Part shown: piece by piece, positions 36,403 through 44,824 of the stretch | Numbering within the stretch: the first letter of the stretch is position 1 | How the letters are laid out: every line of letters begins with the position of its first letter | DNA from: Vibrio pomeroyi | GTDB taxonomy: Bacteria > Pseudomonadota > Gammaproteobacteria > Enterobacterales > Vibrionaceae | Direction of reading: 5' to 3' | DNA length: 64,000 nt | Assembly (NCBI RefSeq): GCF_024347595.1 | Contig: NZ_AP025506.1 | Coordinates: 1,240,001-1,304,000, forward strand | The notes under the pieces: model-generated | Seen by the model: the letters and a program-made list of their open reading frames with translations, nothing else | Told to the model about the DNA's origin: nothing | Database searches by the model: none | Program-made: the position numbers and the translations under genes

Positions 36403-36444
36403 AAGCCCAATGATTCAATGTTAATTGAGTTAGTTGGGCTTTTT
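36403..36444 (+). terminator. Long terminator hairpin after the chemoreceptor gene
   Basis: The outer stem AAGCCCAA (36403-36410) pairs with TTGGGCTT (36434-36441), an AT-rich inner stem extends it, and Ts follow. Confidence 0.8.
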
Positions 36445-36507
36445 CGTAGCTGGAATCTGGGTTCAGACACGGTATACTCCACGTTCTACAATGGAGCTAG
36501 CCTTTAC

Positions 36508-37206
36508 ATGTTCGATATTCTTCTGAACCACTCTGATTTTTTACTTATCAATAAGCACCCCGGTGTCAGCGTCCACAAAGACGATGGCGATACCATGTTG
36601 CTTCAAGAAGTGGCTAAGGCAATCAATGAGCCTAAGCTGTATCTCGTTCATCGCCTTGATAAAATGACCTCAGGCATTCTGCTGCTAGCAAAGAACTCTT
36701 CAGCGGCGAGTGAGCTTTCACAGCTTTTCGCAAAGCGTGAGGTGGAGAAGTACTACCTTGCGATTGGCTCTAAGAAGCCGAAGAAAAAGCAGGGTTTGAT
36801 TTCTGGAGATATGGAGCGTTCACGACGCTCTAGCTGGAAGCTACTGACTAGTAAAGAAAACCCAGCGATTACCCAATTTTTATCAGCAACGGCTGAACCC
36901 GGTGAGCGCCTACTGTTATGTAAACCCTATACGGGGCGAACTCACCAGATCCGTGTCGCGATGAAGTCGATCGGTTCCGCTATTGTTGGTGACCCTATTT
37001 ACAATCCATCGAGTGAGGCAGACAGAGGTTATCTGCATGCCTTCGTGATTCGATTTACCTATCAATCACAAGCCTACGAATATGTCTGCGACCCAAGGAG
37101 CTTAGACTCTTTAGGAGAGAAGTGGCATCAAGAAACCGTCTCTAACGGTTTGGACAGTTGGCTTGAACCTTGGTCATTAACTTGGCCAAAGCTAAACACT
37201 AAGTGA
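36508..37206 (+). CDS. RluA-type pseudouridine synthase (TIGR01621-like)
   Basis: It isomerises uridine to pseudouridine in RNA. Motif II with the catalytic Asp is VHRLDKMTSG (about residues 50-59), and the later TGRTHQIRVAMKSIG (about 153-167) is the third RluA-family motif. At 232 residues it is a compact member without an S4 domain. I chose the ATG at 36508 since the frame extends upstream only through the previous gene's terminator. The target RNA is unknown. Its end overlaps the next gene by 4 bases if that gene starts at its GTG. Confidence 0.88.
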   Translation: MFDILLNHSDFLLINKHPGVSVHKDDGDTMLLQEVAKAINEPKLYLVHRLDKMTSGILLLAKNSSAASELSQLFAKREVEKYYLAIGSKKPKKKQGLISGDMERSRRSSWKLLTSKENPAITQFLSATAEPGERLLLCKPYTGRTHQIRVAMKSIGSAIVGDPIYNPSSEADRGYLHAFVIRFTYQSQAYEYVCDPRSLDSLGEKWHQETVSNGLDSWLEPWSLTWPKLNTK

Positions 37207-37214
37207 GTGAAATA

Positions 37215-38168
37215 ATGGAAGCATCAGCTTTACCTCTGTTTTTTAGTCATATTGAACAGCAACTTAATGAAGTACCAAATGAACTGCGCCGTATCTTTCA
37301 CGGTCGTGGTAAGTTTTGGCCAGGTCTAGAGCAACTGACATGTGACTGGGTTGATGGGCAGCTACTGGTTAACGTATTCAAAGAAGTAGACGATGAGTTC
37401 TTGTCATCTCTTAAAGCTGGATTGGTTGACTTGACCAATAAAGACATCTGGCAAGCAAAGCAGGGCACAAGTATTGTTCTGCAACACCGTTATGCCGATG
37501 GTGCGCCTTCAGAAGTGCTGTGGGGCGAGCTAAACGACTCTCCAGTCGTGGTTGAGCACGGTCTTAAATATCAGCTCGACATTGGCCGTAATCAAAACTT
37601 CGGTTTGTTCCTAGACATGCGTAATGGTCGTCAGTGGGTACAAGATAATGCCAAGGGTAAGAATGTTCTTAACTTGTTCGCATACACATGTGGCTTCTCT
37701 GTCGCAGCTATCGCTGGTGGCGCTCGTCAGTGCATGAACGTGGATATGTCGCGTGGCTCGCTAAACAAAGGCCGCGATAATCACCGTTTGAATGACCACG
37801 ACATGCGCTCGGTTAACTTCCTTGGTTACGATATTTTTAAGTCGTGGGGCAAAATCAAGAAAGGTGGCCCTTACGAGTTAGTTATTATCGATCCGCCTTC
37901 GTTCCAAAAAGGCAGTTTCGCACTAACTAAAGACTACAAAAAGATCTTACGTCGATTACCTGAGCTTCTAACAGAAGGTGGTGAAGTGATCGCGTGTGTT
38001 AACTCACCAGCGGTTTCTCCTAATTTCCTTATCGAAACGATGGCAGAAGAAGCGCCAAACGTTGAGTTTATTGAACGCCTAGATAACCCGCCTGAGTTTG
38101 TCGATGTCGATCTTGATTCAAGCTTGAAGGTGCTGAGGTTTAAAATTATTGCTTCTGCTGACGCTTAA
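37215..38168 (+). CDS. Class I SAM-dependent methyltransferase (rRNA RlmI/RlmK-like)
   Basis: This has a small N-terminal beta domain and a Rossmann methyltransferase domain. Motif I is VLNLFAYTCGFSVAA (about residue 150), and motif IV is IIDPPSFQKG (about residue 229), the DPPSF type found in 23S rRNA methyltransferases RlmI and RlmK. A GTG at 37203 overlapping the upstream stop could be the true start, adding four residues. It is coupled to the pseudouridine synthase gene, so both probably act on RNA. The substrate base is not decided by the sequence. Confidence 0.87.
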   Translation: MEASALPLFFSHIEQQLNEVPNELRRIFHGRGKFWPGLEQLTCDWVDGQLLVNVFKEVDDEFLSSLKAGLVDLTNKDIWQAKQGTSIVLQHRYADGAPSEVLWGELNDSPVVVEHGLKYQLDIGRNQNFGLFLDMRNGRQWVQDNAKGKNVLNLFAYTCGFSVAAIAGGARQCMNVDMSRGSLNKGRDNHRLNDHDMRSVNFLGYDIFKSWGKIKKGGPYELVIIDPPSFQKGSFALTKDYKKILRRLPELLTEGGEVIACVNSPAVSPNFLIETMAEEAPNVEFIERLDNPPEFVDVDLDSSLKVLRFKIIASADA

Positions 38169-38190
38169 TTGTTTTTAGACATCAGTTAGA

Positions 38191-38221
38191 AAAAACGCCG
38201 CTCATATTGAGCGGCGTTTTT
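38191..38221. terminator. Bidirectional terminator
   Basis: A perfect 14-bp stem (38191-38204 with 38208-38221) starts with five As and ends with five Ts. It serves the methyltransferase gene on plus and the CDP-alcohol phosphatidyltransferase operon on minus. Confidence 0.92.
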
Positions 38222-38246
38222 GTGTCTTGTTTTTGTCGTTAGATTG

Positions 38247-38867
38247 CTAACTCTCTTGCTGAGTCTTGAGGGTCTGGAACCCGAAATAAATTCGCATAAA
38301 CGTAGTCAGCCAACATGCCGCACCAAAGGTGTAAGCAATAACTGCAAAGTGTTGTGGCCAAATACAAAAAGCAATGAAACAGGCGATGGTCTCTGTGCCC
38401 TCAGTTAACCCAGACATGTAGTAGAGCGACTTATGTTTATAGACTGGGTTCTCGATTCCTCGTTTGCCTGCCATCACCGCAAACGCTAAAAAGCTGCTGC
38501 CTGTGCCGATAAAAGAGAAGATCAAAAATGCACCCGCAATAGCGTTATGTTCAGGGTTCGCAATCACGAAGCCAAAAGGAATTAACGAATAGAAAAGGAA
38601 ATCCAGGCTGATATCGAGGAAGCCGCCCGCATCGCTAATGCCTTGGATTCGAGCCAAAGCGCCATCAAGCCCATCGCAAACTCTGTTGAATACAATGAAG
38701 CCTAACGCCCACTCATATTGTTGAAATGCTAACGCAGGAAACGCTAAACAGCCGACTAAAAATCCGAACAGGGTGGTTTGGTTCGCTGTGATACCGATTT
38801 GATTCAATACTTTAGCTGATTGGTTTAACGGCCACTTTATGACTTTGATAGAGTACTTATCCAGCAT
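38247..38867 (-). CDS. ynjF: CDP-alcohol phosphatidyltransferase family membrane protein (YnjF-like)
   Basis: These 206 residues have about six membrane helices. The catalytic signature D-G-x2-A-R-x8-G-x3-D-x3-D is complete: DGALAR, then GGFLDISLD (about residues 74-94). Such enzymes transfer a phosphatidyl group from CDP-diacylglycerol to an alcohol; the acceptor is unknown here. The start at 38867 has a GGAGAAG site and overlaps the ABC ATPase gene end by 11 bases. E. coli ynjF lies in the ynj cluster with the same ABC genes, so the link is conserved. Confidence 0.85.
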   Translation of the reverse strand: MLDKYSIKVIKWPLNQSAKVLNQIGITANQTTLFGFLVGCLAFPALAFQQYEWALGFIVFNRVCDGLDGALARIQGISDAGGFLDISLDFLFYSLIPFGFVIANPEHNAIAGAFLIFSFIGTGSSFLAFAVMAGKRGIENPVYKHKSLYYMSGLTEGTETIACFIAFCIWPQHFAVIAYTFGAACWLTTFMRIYFGFQTLKTQQES

Positions 38868-39507
38868 GATGACTTCTCCATGGCCAAGAGAGTACTTGCG
38901 CTCCTTGAGGCACATCTGCTTCGTCGTGCGTTACCATCAGCGTAGGGATGTTGGCTTTTGTCAGCTGCTCAAACACCCAGTCGCGAAACTGTGCTCTGAG
39001 CTCTTGGTCTAACTTACTGAATGGTTCATCGAGTAAAGCCAGTTTAGGCTTCGCTAACAACATGCGAGTTAAGCTTATTCTCGCACGTTGGCCGCCTGAG
39101 ATTTGATCGGGGAAGGACTCAGCTAAATGAGTTAATTCAATATCCTTTAACGCCGCCATTGCTTGTTGCTGGCGAGCTGAGCCTTTAACAGAGTTAGGTA
39201 ATGAGAATGCCAAGTTTTCCCACACTTTTAGATGAGGGAACAGCAAGTCATCTTGAAACAGAATACCGACTTCACGTTGGTGTGATGGAAGCTCATCGAG
39301 CTGAATATCGTTCAAAACCACGCTGCCAGAATAGGAAAATTCTTCATTTAGGTGCCCCGCAACGGCATCCAACAAAGTCGATTTTCCGCAGCCGCTCGGC
39401 CCCATCAAAGCCAATACTTGGCCAGATTCTAATGTTACGTTTAGCGCTGAAAACAGCGATTCACCATCGTTCTTATGGATGGCGAGGTCGTTGAGGTACA
39501 GACTCAT
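38857..39507 (-). CDS. ynjD: ABC importer ATPase (YnjD-like)
   Basis: A 216-residue ATPase. Walker A GPSGCGKS is at about residue 36, the signature ISGGQRAR near residue 132, Walker B LALLDEPFSKLD near residue 152, and the switch histidine in VTHDEAD. It powers the fused permease encoded just upstream (35-base overlap). It is short for an importer ATPase, without a C-terminal regulatory domain. The substrate is unknown; the group is close to thiamine/iron-type importers. Confidence 0.87.
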   Translation of the reverse strand: MSLYLNDLAIHKNDGESLFSALNVTLESGQVLALMGPSGCGKSTLLDAVAGHLNEEFSYSGSVVLNDIQLDELPSHQREVGILFQDDLLFPHLKVWENLAFSLPNSVKGSARQQQAMAALKDIELTHLAESFPDQISGGQRARISLTRMLLAKPKLALLDEPFSKLDQELRAQFRDWVFEQLTKANIPTLMVTHDEADVPQGAQVLSWPWRSHHAG

Positions 39508-41173
39508 TACTTAGGAAACCCTTAAAAGTAAGACGGCGATATCTGACTTGAAGTCGGCTGACTAATATCGCTAAAGAGAAAAAGAATAGAGGCAATAAGG
39601 CCTGCCAAATGGCGTAAATAGCGGTTACTCTGCGGTCGAAACCACTCGTTAGCGCAACAGCTTCTGTGGTGATTGTGCTAATGCGACCCGCGCCAAGCAT
39701 TAATGTTGGTAAGTATTGAGCCAAACTTACACTGATCCCAACCGCCCAAGCGAAGGCAATGGCAGGCAACAAGATAGGCAGCTTGATGGAGTACCAACTT
39801 TGAGATGGCGACTTGCCCAAGCTGAGTGACGCTTTTATCAGGCCATCATTGAAGCTTTTCCAAGGCCCGTCTAAAGACAAGTACACAAATGGAAAGGCGA
39901 AGAATACGTGTGCCCAAATCACCCAGAATTCATAAGCGCTGCTGCCGATATAAAGCGTGGTGACTTGCATACCGAACAACACAGAGAGCTGAGGGATCAA
40001 CATTGGGATCGCGATAATAAAGCCCGGAACTTGCCACTTGTATTTGATTCGATATTCGTGAGCAACCAGCGCAAGTATCAAAGCCACCGAAGCGGCAATA
40101 AGACCAATCCATAAGCTTTGTCCGATGGTACTCATGATGCCATCCCACTCAAACTCCCAGAAACGCATGCTATAGCGGCTAGGGAGAAAGTCAGGGAAAC
40201 GCCAACGTTGGGCAACACTCCAAATCACCATCAATGGAATGATAAGTAGTGACAACGCAGCAAGCACAGTAAAGACGGTTTTCCCCGGAAGGTTCACGCC
40301 TGTTCTGCCTGAATATTGCCAAGTTCGAAAGTATTTCAGAATTGCCCATTCAACCAAACGTGCTAAGGCGATGATCAACGACGCTAAGCCAAATAGAACA
40401 ATGGCTCCGGCTGCTGCTCGTGGTAATAGATTAAGGTCTGGGTCGTTAAACCATTGCCATACTAGTACTGCAAAGGTCGGCGGGTTAGTCGGGCCAATGA
40501 TCAAAGCAATATCGACAACCGATACGCTGTAAGCGAGTACCGCAAGCATTGGGAAACGAAGCTTGGTAAACCATTGTGGGAAAATACATTTCCACCAAAT
40601 CTGAGATCGACTGTAGCCTAGTGAAGCACTCACCTTAGTGATACGTTCGACATCGATTTGTTGAAGTATCGATATGCTCATCAGCAACAAGAAAGGGACT
40701 TCTTTGAGTGCCAGCATAGTGATGAGGCCGAAAGCGTATGGGTCTTTGACCAACAAAGCCAATTCAGAGCTCGTCGCCGATTCACCGAGTAGGTGATGTA
40801 CTGCTCTCGCCCCAAGGCCTGTTGGGCTAAATAAAAAAGCAAAGCCAATGGCGAAAGCCACATGTGGAATAGCCAGCATTGGCGATAACGTTAGCTCAAT
40901 CTTTCTCCAAAACTTGTTTCCCCAAGAGGCTTGAAGAATACAAAAGGTAAGGAAGCAGGCGATGTAGCTGCTCGCGATTGCAGAGCTTAGGCTCAAACCG
41001 ATGGAGTGCCAAGCACCTTCCCATTGGAAGACTTGGCTAAAACCGTTGAGAGAGGGCTCCTCTAAACCTAGGGGCGGGATAAAACTCAGTGACGAGGCCA
41101 CCACTCCCGCTACCCCAGGAATCGTAGGGATAATGCACACAGCTATAACAACAAAATATAGAGCGCGTAGCAT
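39473..41173 (-). CDS. ynjC: ABC importer permease with two fused domains (YnjC-like)
   Basis: A 566-residue permease with two homologous halves of about six helices each, as in ThiP and FbpB. EAA-type loops are visible in each half: KVSASLGYSRSQIWWKCI (about residues 180-197) and KASLSLGKSPSQSWYSIKLP (about 440-459). I took the ATG at 41173; a TTG just before it would add one residue. It works with the binding protein upstream and the ATPase downstream. It is the central gene of the ynjBCDF operon. Confidence 0.88.
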   Translation of the reverse strand: MLRALYFVVIAVCIIPTIPGVAGVVASSLSFIPPLGLEEPSLNGFSQVFQWEGAWHSIGLSLSSAIASSYIACFLTFCILQASWGNKFWRKIELTLSPMLAIPHVAFAIGFAFLFSPTGLGARAVHHLLGESATSSELALLVKDPYAFGLITMLALKEVPFLLLMSISILQQIDVERITKVSASLGYSRSQIWWKCIFPQWFTKLRFPMLAVLAYSVSVVDIALIIGPTNPPTFAVLVWQWFNDPDLNLLPRAAAGAIVLFGLASLIIALARLVEWAILKYFRTWQYSGRTGVNLPGKTVFTVLAALSLLIIPLMVIWSVAQRWRFPDFLPSRYSMRFWEFEWDGIMSTIGQSLWIGLIAASVALILALVAHEYRIKYKWQVPGFIIAIPMLIPQLSVLFGMQVTTLYIGSSAYEFWVIWAHVFFAFPFVYLSLDGPWKSFNDGLIKASLSLGKSPSQSWYSIKLPILLPAIAFAWAVGISVSLAQYLPTLMLGAGRISTITTEAVALTSGFDRRVTAIYAIWQALLPLFFFSLAILVSRLQVRYRRLTFKGFLSNESVPQRPRHP

Positions 41174-41178
41174 CAAGC

Positions 41179-42345
41179 TTAGTTACCGTATCGCTTAAGC
41201 CACTCTTTCTCGAGCGCGTTTTGCCAGCTTGGGTGTGGTTCATCAACCGATTTAAATTGCTGAGTGTTTTTAGCACTTCCGGTCAGGTACTTGCTGCTTA
41301 ACACCGAAGGGTCGCCCCAAACATTAAGGTCACCCTTGCGAGATTGCGCTTCTGGGCTCAATAGGAAGTTGATGGTCACTTGAGCGCCTGCCGTTGCATT
41401 GGCATTCCAAGGAATCGCAAGGAAGTGAATGTTAGATAAAGCGCCGCTTTCTAACGCATAAGCCTTGGTAGTTTCCGCTAAACGGCCACTTGCTTGTGCT
41501 GAATACACAGAGTTTGGATTGAATGTTATCGCGAGGTCGAGTTGTCCATCATCCAGAAGTTGGATGCTTTCAGATGTACCTGCAGGGAATTGTTTGCCAC
41601 CGCGCCAAGCCACTTTATGGAATTTGTCTAGGTAAGCCCAAAGTGGTGCTGTTACCGCTTGGAAGTTGTCTTCCGAAACAGGTTGAGCCAGCGCTGGGTT
41701 GTTATTTGTTAGCTCAATCAATAGAGACTTGATAAAGCTAGTGCCATGAAATTCAGGTGGGCGAGGGTAGCTCAAACGGTTTGGGAACGCTTGAGCGTAG
41801 CTCAACATCTCTGAAAATGATTGTGGCGGGTTGTGTAGTGTCTCTTGGTCGTGAATGAACACAAGTTGTCCAACGCCCCAAGGTGCCTCAAGGCCTTCTG
41901 TTGGTTCAGAGAAGTCGACATCAATCGGTAAAGACTTATCGACGTACTGCCAGTTTGGAAGCGACTCTGTGAACGGGCCAAACAACAAAGCGTTGTCTTT
42001 CATCGAACGGAAGTTTTCGCCATTGATCCAAACGATATCAACACTGCCTTCGCTGTTCTTGCCTGCTGCTTTTTCTGCAAGTAAGCGAGTCGTGGTTTCT
42101 GCAATATCGGTTACTTTTACATGCTTTAAGGTAACACCGTAGTCACTCTGTAACTTCTTGCCTGCCCATTGTAGGTAACGATTGATCTCTTGGCTTCCGC
42201 CCCAAGCGTGAAAGTAGACAGTTTCTCCCTCTGCCTGCTGTTCAATTTGGTTCCAGTTGTCGGTTGATGTTGCTTCATCAGCATAAATGGTTGCGCTGTA
42301 TGCAACGGTTGCCATGATTCCTAACGTACTTACTATCTTGTTCAT
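41179..42345 (-). CDS. ynjB: Periplasmic substrate-binding protein (YnjB-like)
   Basis: This is the 388-residue binding protein of the ynj importer, with a signal peptide ending near YADEA (about residues 18-22). The fold looks like the iron/thiamine/spermidine class: VYFHAWGGSQEINRYLQW near residue 42 is a typical first strand and helix. The ligand cannot be read from the sequence. I chose the ATG at 42345 with a GGAAAA site; an upstream start would spoil the signal peptide. First gene of the operon. Confidence 0.87.
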   Translation of the reverse strand: MNKIVSTLGIMATVAYSATIYADEATSTDNWNQIEQQAEGETVYFHAWGGSQEINRYLQWAGKKLQSDYGVTLKHVKVTDIAETTTRLLAEKAAGKNSEGSVDIVWINGENFRSMKDNALLFGPFTESLPNWQYVDKSLPIDVDFSEPTEGLEAPWGVGQLVFIHDQETLHNPPQSFSEMLSYAQAFPNRLSYPRPPEFHGTSFIKSLLIELTNNNPALAQPVSEDNFQAVTAPLWAYLDKFHKVAWRGGKQFPAGTSESIQLLDDGQLDLAITFNPNSVYSAQASGRLAETTKAYALESGALSNIHFLAIPWNANATAGAQVTINFLLSPEAQSRKGDLNVWGDPSVLSSKYLTGSAKNTQQFKSVDEPHPSWQNALEKEWLKRYGN

Positions 42346-42404
42346 AAACTTTTCCATTTGGTAGTGAACGGGCAAGAGCATTGTATTTTCGAACTCCCTT
42401 GGGT

Positions 42405-42439
42405 GTGTTGGCCTTTCGTGGTTAACGAAAGATCAACAC
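42405..42439 (-). promoter_or_regulatory. 15-bp imperfect hairpin in the ynjB leader
   Basis: The arms 42405-42419 and 42425-42439 pair at 13 of 15 positions around a 5-base loop. No T tract follows on the minus strand. It may be an operator or an mRNA leader structure of ynjB. Confidence 0.4.
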
Positions 42440-42650
42440 TGCATAACAGTTATTCTATCTGTTTCTGAAATAATTTCTAATTCAATAGTAAATTCAATCA
42501 ATTACTAGGGGCCTCTGCCATCCTACCAACAGACCGTTAAAGCGGTGAATTAATTGCACCTAAATGAGGTTTTTTTGATATTTATTGGAGGTTGGTACGA
42601 AAAGAAGGCGAGAAGTAGCGTTTTTAATGATTAGGTTTTGAGCAGGCAAT

Positions 42651-42676
42651 AAAAAAGGAGCCGTGAAGGCTCCTTA
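42651..42676 (-). terminator. Intrinsic terminator of the META-domain lipoprotein gene
   Basis: On the minus strand an 8-bp stem (42676-42669 with 42663-42656) is followed by a T run (42657-42652). Confidence 0.85.
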
Positions 42677-42702
42677 AATCAATATCTGATGTCGATGACG
42701 GA

Positions 42703-43149
42703 TTAGTTTACCCAGTCACGAATCGTGTACGTTAGCGTGTGTACATCGTTTTTCAGTACTAGCGTATCGTTAGTTAGCGTTACGTCGCTCCACTCGCTTA
42801 GAGTAGCTGAAACCGATTGTTCGATTTCCATCGCTGAGCCCTGACACATTTTCATTGTCATGCCCATTTGTTTGATACGGAATTGACCGTCTTTTAGTTC
42901 GCCCTGACCAAAGAAGTTGTTACAACCAGCCATGCCGTTTGCAGTCATCTTTTCGCCGATCTCTAGACGAGGTGTTGCTTGATGTTCGCTTTTCTCAATG
43001 TCCTTGCCATCAATTTGCGCAAGTTCCCAATTATGGTGCTGTAGATCGGTTGGTGTTACTTGCATAGCGTTATCACCTGTTGTTGTGCATGCTGCTAGCA
43101 TCATAGGTAAAGCGGCTACTGCTAGTAATTTTTTTGAACTAAACTTCAT
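42703..43149 (-). CDS. META-domain lipoprotein (HslJ-like)
   Basis: A 148-residue lipoprotein. The signal peptide ends in LAAC (cysteine at about residue 21). A META/HslJ-like domain fills the rest, with NWELAQIDGK (about residues 42-51), MAGCNNFFGQG (about 75-85) and the C-terminal TLTYTIRD. HslJ of E. coli is a heat-inducible outer-membrane-associated lipoprotein tied to novobiocin resistance; the activity of the domain is unknown. I chose the ATG at 43149 because it gives a clean lipoprotein signal. Confidence 0.85.
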   Translation of the reverse strand: MKFSSKKLLAVAALPMMLAACTTTGDNAMQVTPTDLQHHNWELAQIDGKDIEKSEHQATPRLEIGEKMTANGMAGCNNFFGQGELKDGQFRIKQMGMTMKMCQGSAMEIEQSVSATLSEWSDVTLTNDTLVLKNDVHTLTYTIRDWVN

Positions 43150-43340
43150 ATTATAAGGCTCCAAAGGAAAGAACGAAGTTACCGAATAAGTGTAACTTGA
43201 TGGGTTCAAAGTATAGTTTACAAAACACTATATGTGTCAGTATAAGGTCATAGTTTAGTATGGATTTCATGAGCTAGGCGACAAATTAATCGCTTATTTT
43301 TGAATTAGTAAGCTTGATTTTGGATGTGTAAGGAGACGTA

Positions 43341-43601
43341 GTGGAGCAGTTAGAGTTTTTCCAAGTTCCAAGCCCTTGCGTTGGGGTTTGCTCAAGCGAT
43401 GAAAAAGGCTATTGCAATGGCTGTATGCGCAAAAGAGAAGAGCGTTTTAATTGGATGTCGATGACACCCGCTGAACAATTGCACGTGATAAAACTGTGTC
43501 GTCAGCGCTATAGAAGAAAAATAATGAAGAAAAACAACTTGGTTGGTCAGCCGGTAGACGAAGAGGGAAGTACAAGTCCCCAGAGAGATCTTTTCGGCTA
43601 A
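43341..43601 (+). CDS. DUF1289 family Cys-rich small protein
   Basis: An 86-residue protein with the DUF1289 pattern: SPCVGVCSSDEKGYCNGC (about residues 10-27), four cysteines that may bind metal or an iron-sulfur cluster, followed by a basic helical tail. The start is GTG with a strong AAGGAG site. Function is unknown. Confidence 0.85.
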   Translation: MEQLEFFQVPSPCVGVCSSDEKGYCNGCMRKREERFNWMSMTPAEQLHVIKLCRQRYRRKIMKKNNLVGQPVDEEGSTSPQRDLFG

Positions 43602-43710
43602 AGAGGAAGTATTAAGATTTTATTTAACTCCGAAGTAACTATTACTTTACATAATGGTTGGGGTGTAATACTAAGATAGGTACCTTTGTACCAGAAGGAG
43701 TGGTGTCGGT

Positions 43711-43878
43711 ATGAATAAAAAGGACGTAAGAATCAAAAAAAAACCAGTCAAAGCACTGGATAGGAAACCGATTGGGGCGAAAGATGACCCTGAAGAGAGC
43801 GCGCGTGATTGGCATTCGATGTCAGAAGAAGAACGAATGGAAATCCTTTCTCACCTATCAGACATGCCTTTTCAATAA
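43711..43878 (+). CDS. Small basic/acidic protein of unknown function (55 aa)
   Basis: A short frame from an ATG at 43711 to a TAA at 43878. The N-terminus is very Lys-rich (MNKKDVRIKKKPVK), the rest acidic (DDPEESARDWHSMSEEER). An AGAAGGAG site lies about 10 bases upstream, slightly farther than usual. A helical C-terminus is likely. I do not recognise a family. The good ribosome site and polarity of its composition make it more than chance; its end is 41 bases from the convergent thiamine-binding-type gene. Confidence 0.55.
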   Translation: MNKKDVRIKKKPVKALDRKPIGAKDDPEESARDWHSMSEEERMEILSHLSDMPFQ

Positions 43879-43919
43879 CATCACTGGTTCATCAGAGTCT
43901 TTTCAACAGCAGCACTTTC

Positions 43920-44222
43920 TTAAACAAACATATGATTCGCTTTCGTTACACCTCGATGGTACGTACAAAATGTATCATCGGCTTCGGTGGTCTTACTATG
44001 AATCTTAATGTTTGTGATGACTTCAACAGCCCCTGCGTCGTAACAAGCTTGTTCGGCCTTTTTGATGATATCGAGTAATTGGTTGAGTTCACCCTTCATC
44101 GTGGTTTCCATTGCGCCGACTTGGAATGGAACATCGGCCGCTTTTACCACTTCAATAGCTTTATCAACGACTTCGAAATTGTTGCCTTCTTTAACGCGAG
44201 GGATCACTTGGAAGGCAACCAT
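43920..44222 (-). CDS. MTH1187/YkoF-type thiamine-binding family protein
   Basis: About 100 residues in the ferredoxin-like MTH1187/YkoF fold. The start of the domain is VAFQVIPRVKEG, then VGAMETTMKGELNQLLDII (about residues 36-54), a family hallmark. Members bind thiamine or its precursor, or act as small oligomeric metabolite binders. The start is uncertain: the ATG at 44222 fits the domain border, while a GTG at 44252 or TTG at 44267 would add 10-15 charged residues. A link to the ynj importer, whose permease resembles ThiP, is possible but speculative. Confidence 0.72.
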   Translation of the reverse strand: MVAFQVIPRVKEGNNFEVVDKAIEVVKAADVPFQVGAMETTMKGELNQLLDIIKKAEQACYDAGAVEVITNIKIHSKTTEADDTFCTYHRGVTKANHMFV

Positions 44223-44350
44223 CACTTCTTTTTCTCTTTTTAACTCAGACACTTTCTGCTTACTCAATGAAAGGAAATTGTTGCAGATGATAGGTTAATG
44301 CGGAGATAAATTCTACAGCGGTTAAGCTGACGGCTTATTAGCGTACTTGA

Positions 44351-44572
44351 CTACTTGCTACCCCAGTGGTCGCTAACCCAACCACCTATGTGCTCATCAA
44401 AATGGCTGCCACTGAATCTCTGGTTACGTTCAACCGAAGTATCGCAGTCATCTTTGTTATCTATTAGGGTTTGTATGTAGTTTGCCATCGGGTCATTGCA
44501 ACGTTGACGATCTCGGCGGGTTGCCACTTCCTTAATCAGTTGTAATCGATATGTAGAGCTAGCACGTTTCAT
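44351..44572 (-). CDS. Small conserved-looking protein of unknown function (73 aa)
   Basis: 73 residues, basic at the N-terminus (MKRASSTYRLQLIKEVATRR) and acidic at the C-terminus, with Trp near the end (GGWVSDHW). It has a perfect AGGAGGT ribosome site seven bases before the ATG, which argues strongly that it is expressed. There is no signal peptide. I do not recognise the family. Confidence 0.7.
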   Translation of the reverse strand: MKRASSTYRLQLIKEVATRRDRQRCNDPMANYIQTLIDNKDDCDTSVERNQRFSGSHFDEHIGGWVSDHWGSK

Positions 44573-44763
44573 TTCAATGACCTCCTGTATTAGACACTAA
44601 TAGAAAAATCTAGTTGCCAGATATAGGGGCGTCAACGTGATTTAAGAGTATTTTTTTTGGGCAACCAAGAATCAATACGTTGGCATCATAATTCACAAAA
44701 GTGTCATTTAAGTTGGCGTCTTTAGAGCAGTTTTTGCGTGTGAATTTATGTTTGATTGCATAT

Positions 44764-44787
44764 AAAAAGCCCAGTGAAAACTGAGCT
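44764..44787 (-). terminator. Intrinsic terminator of the DEAD-box helicase gene
   Basis: Read on the minus strand an 8-bp stem (44787-44780 with 44775-44768, one G-U pair) is followed by five Ts. Confidence 0.75.
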
Positions 44788-44824
44788 AATTATTCTATTT
44801 CTGGTTGCTTAGAGCTATTTCTGG

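Larger units (their letters stand above)
42346..42702. other. Intergenic leader of the ynjBCDF operon and 3' region of the META gene
   Basis: This holds the minus-strand terminator of the next gene upstream (42651-42676) and, 60-94 bases before ynjB, a long imperfect hairpin (42405-42439). I looked for a thiamine riboswitch and found no match to its conserved cores. Nothing else is evident. Confidence 0.5.

Noticed and set aside
42346..42520. A thiamine (TPP) riboswitch before the ynj importer genes
   Set aside because: The conserved CUGAGA and ACCUGAUC-type cores are missing on the minus strand; only a simple hairpin is present.
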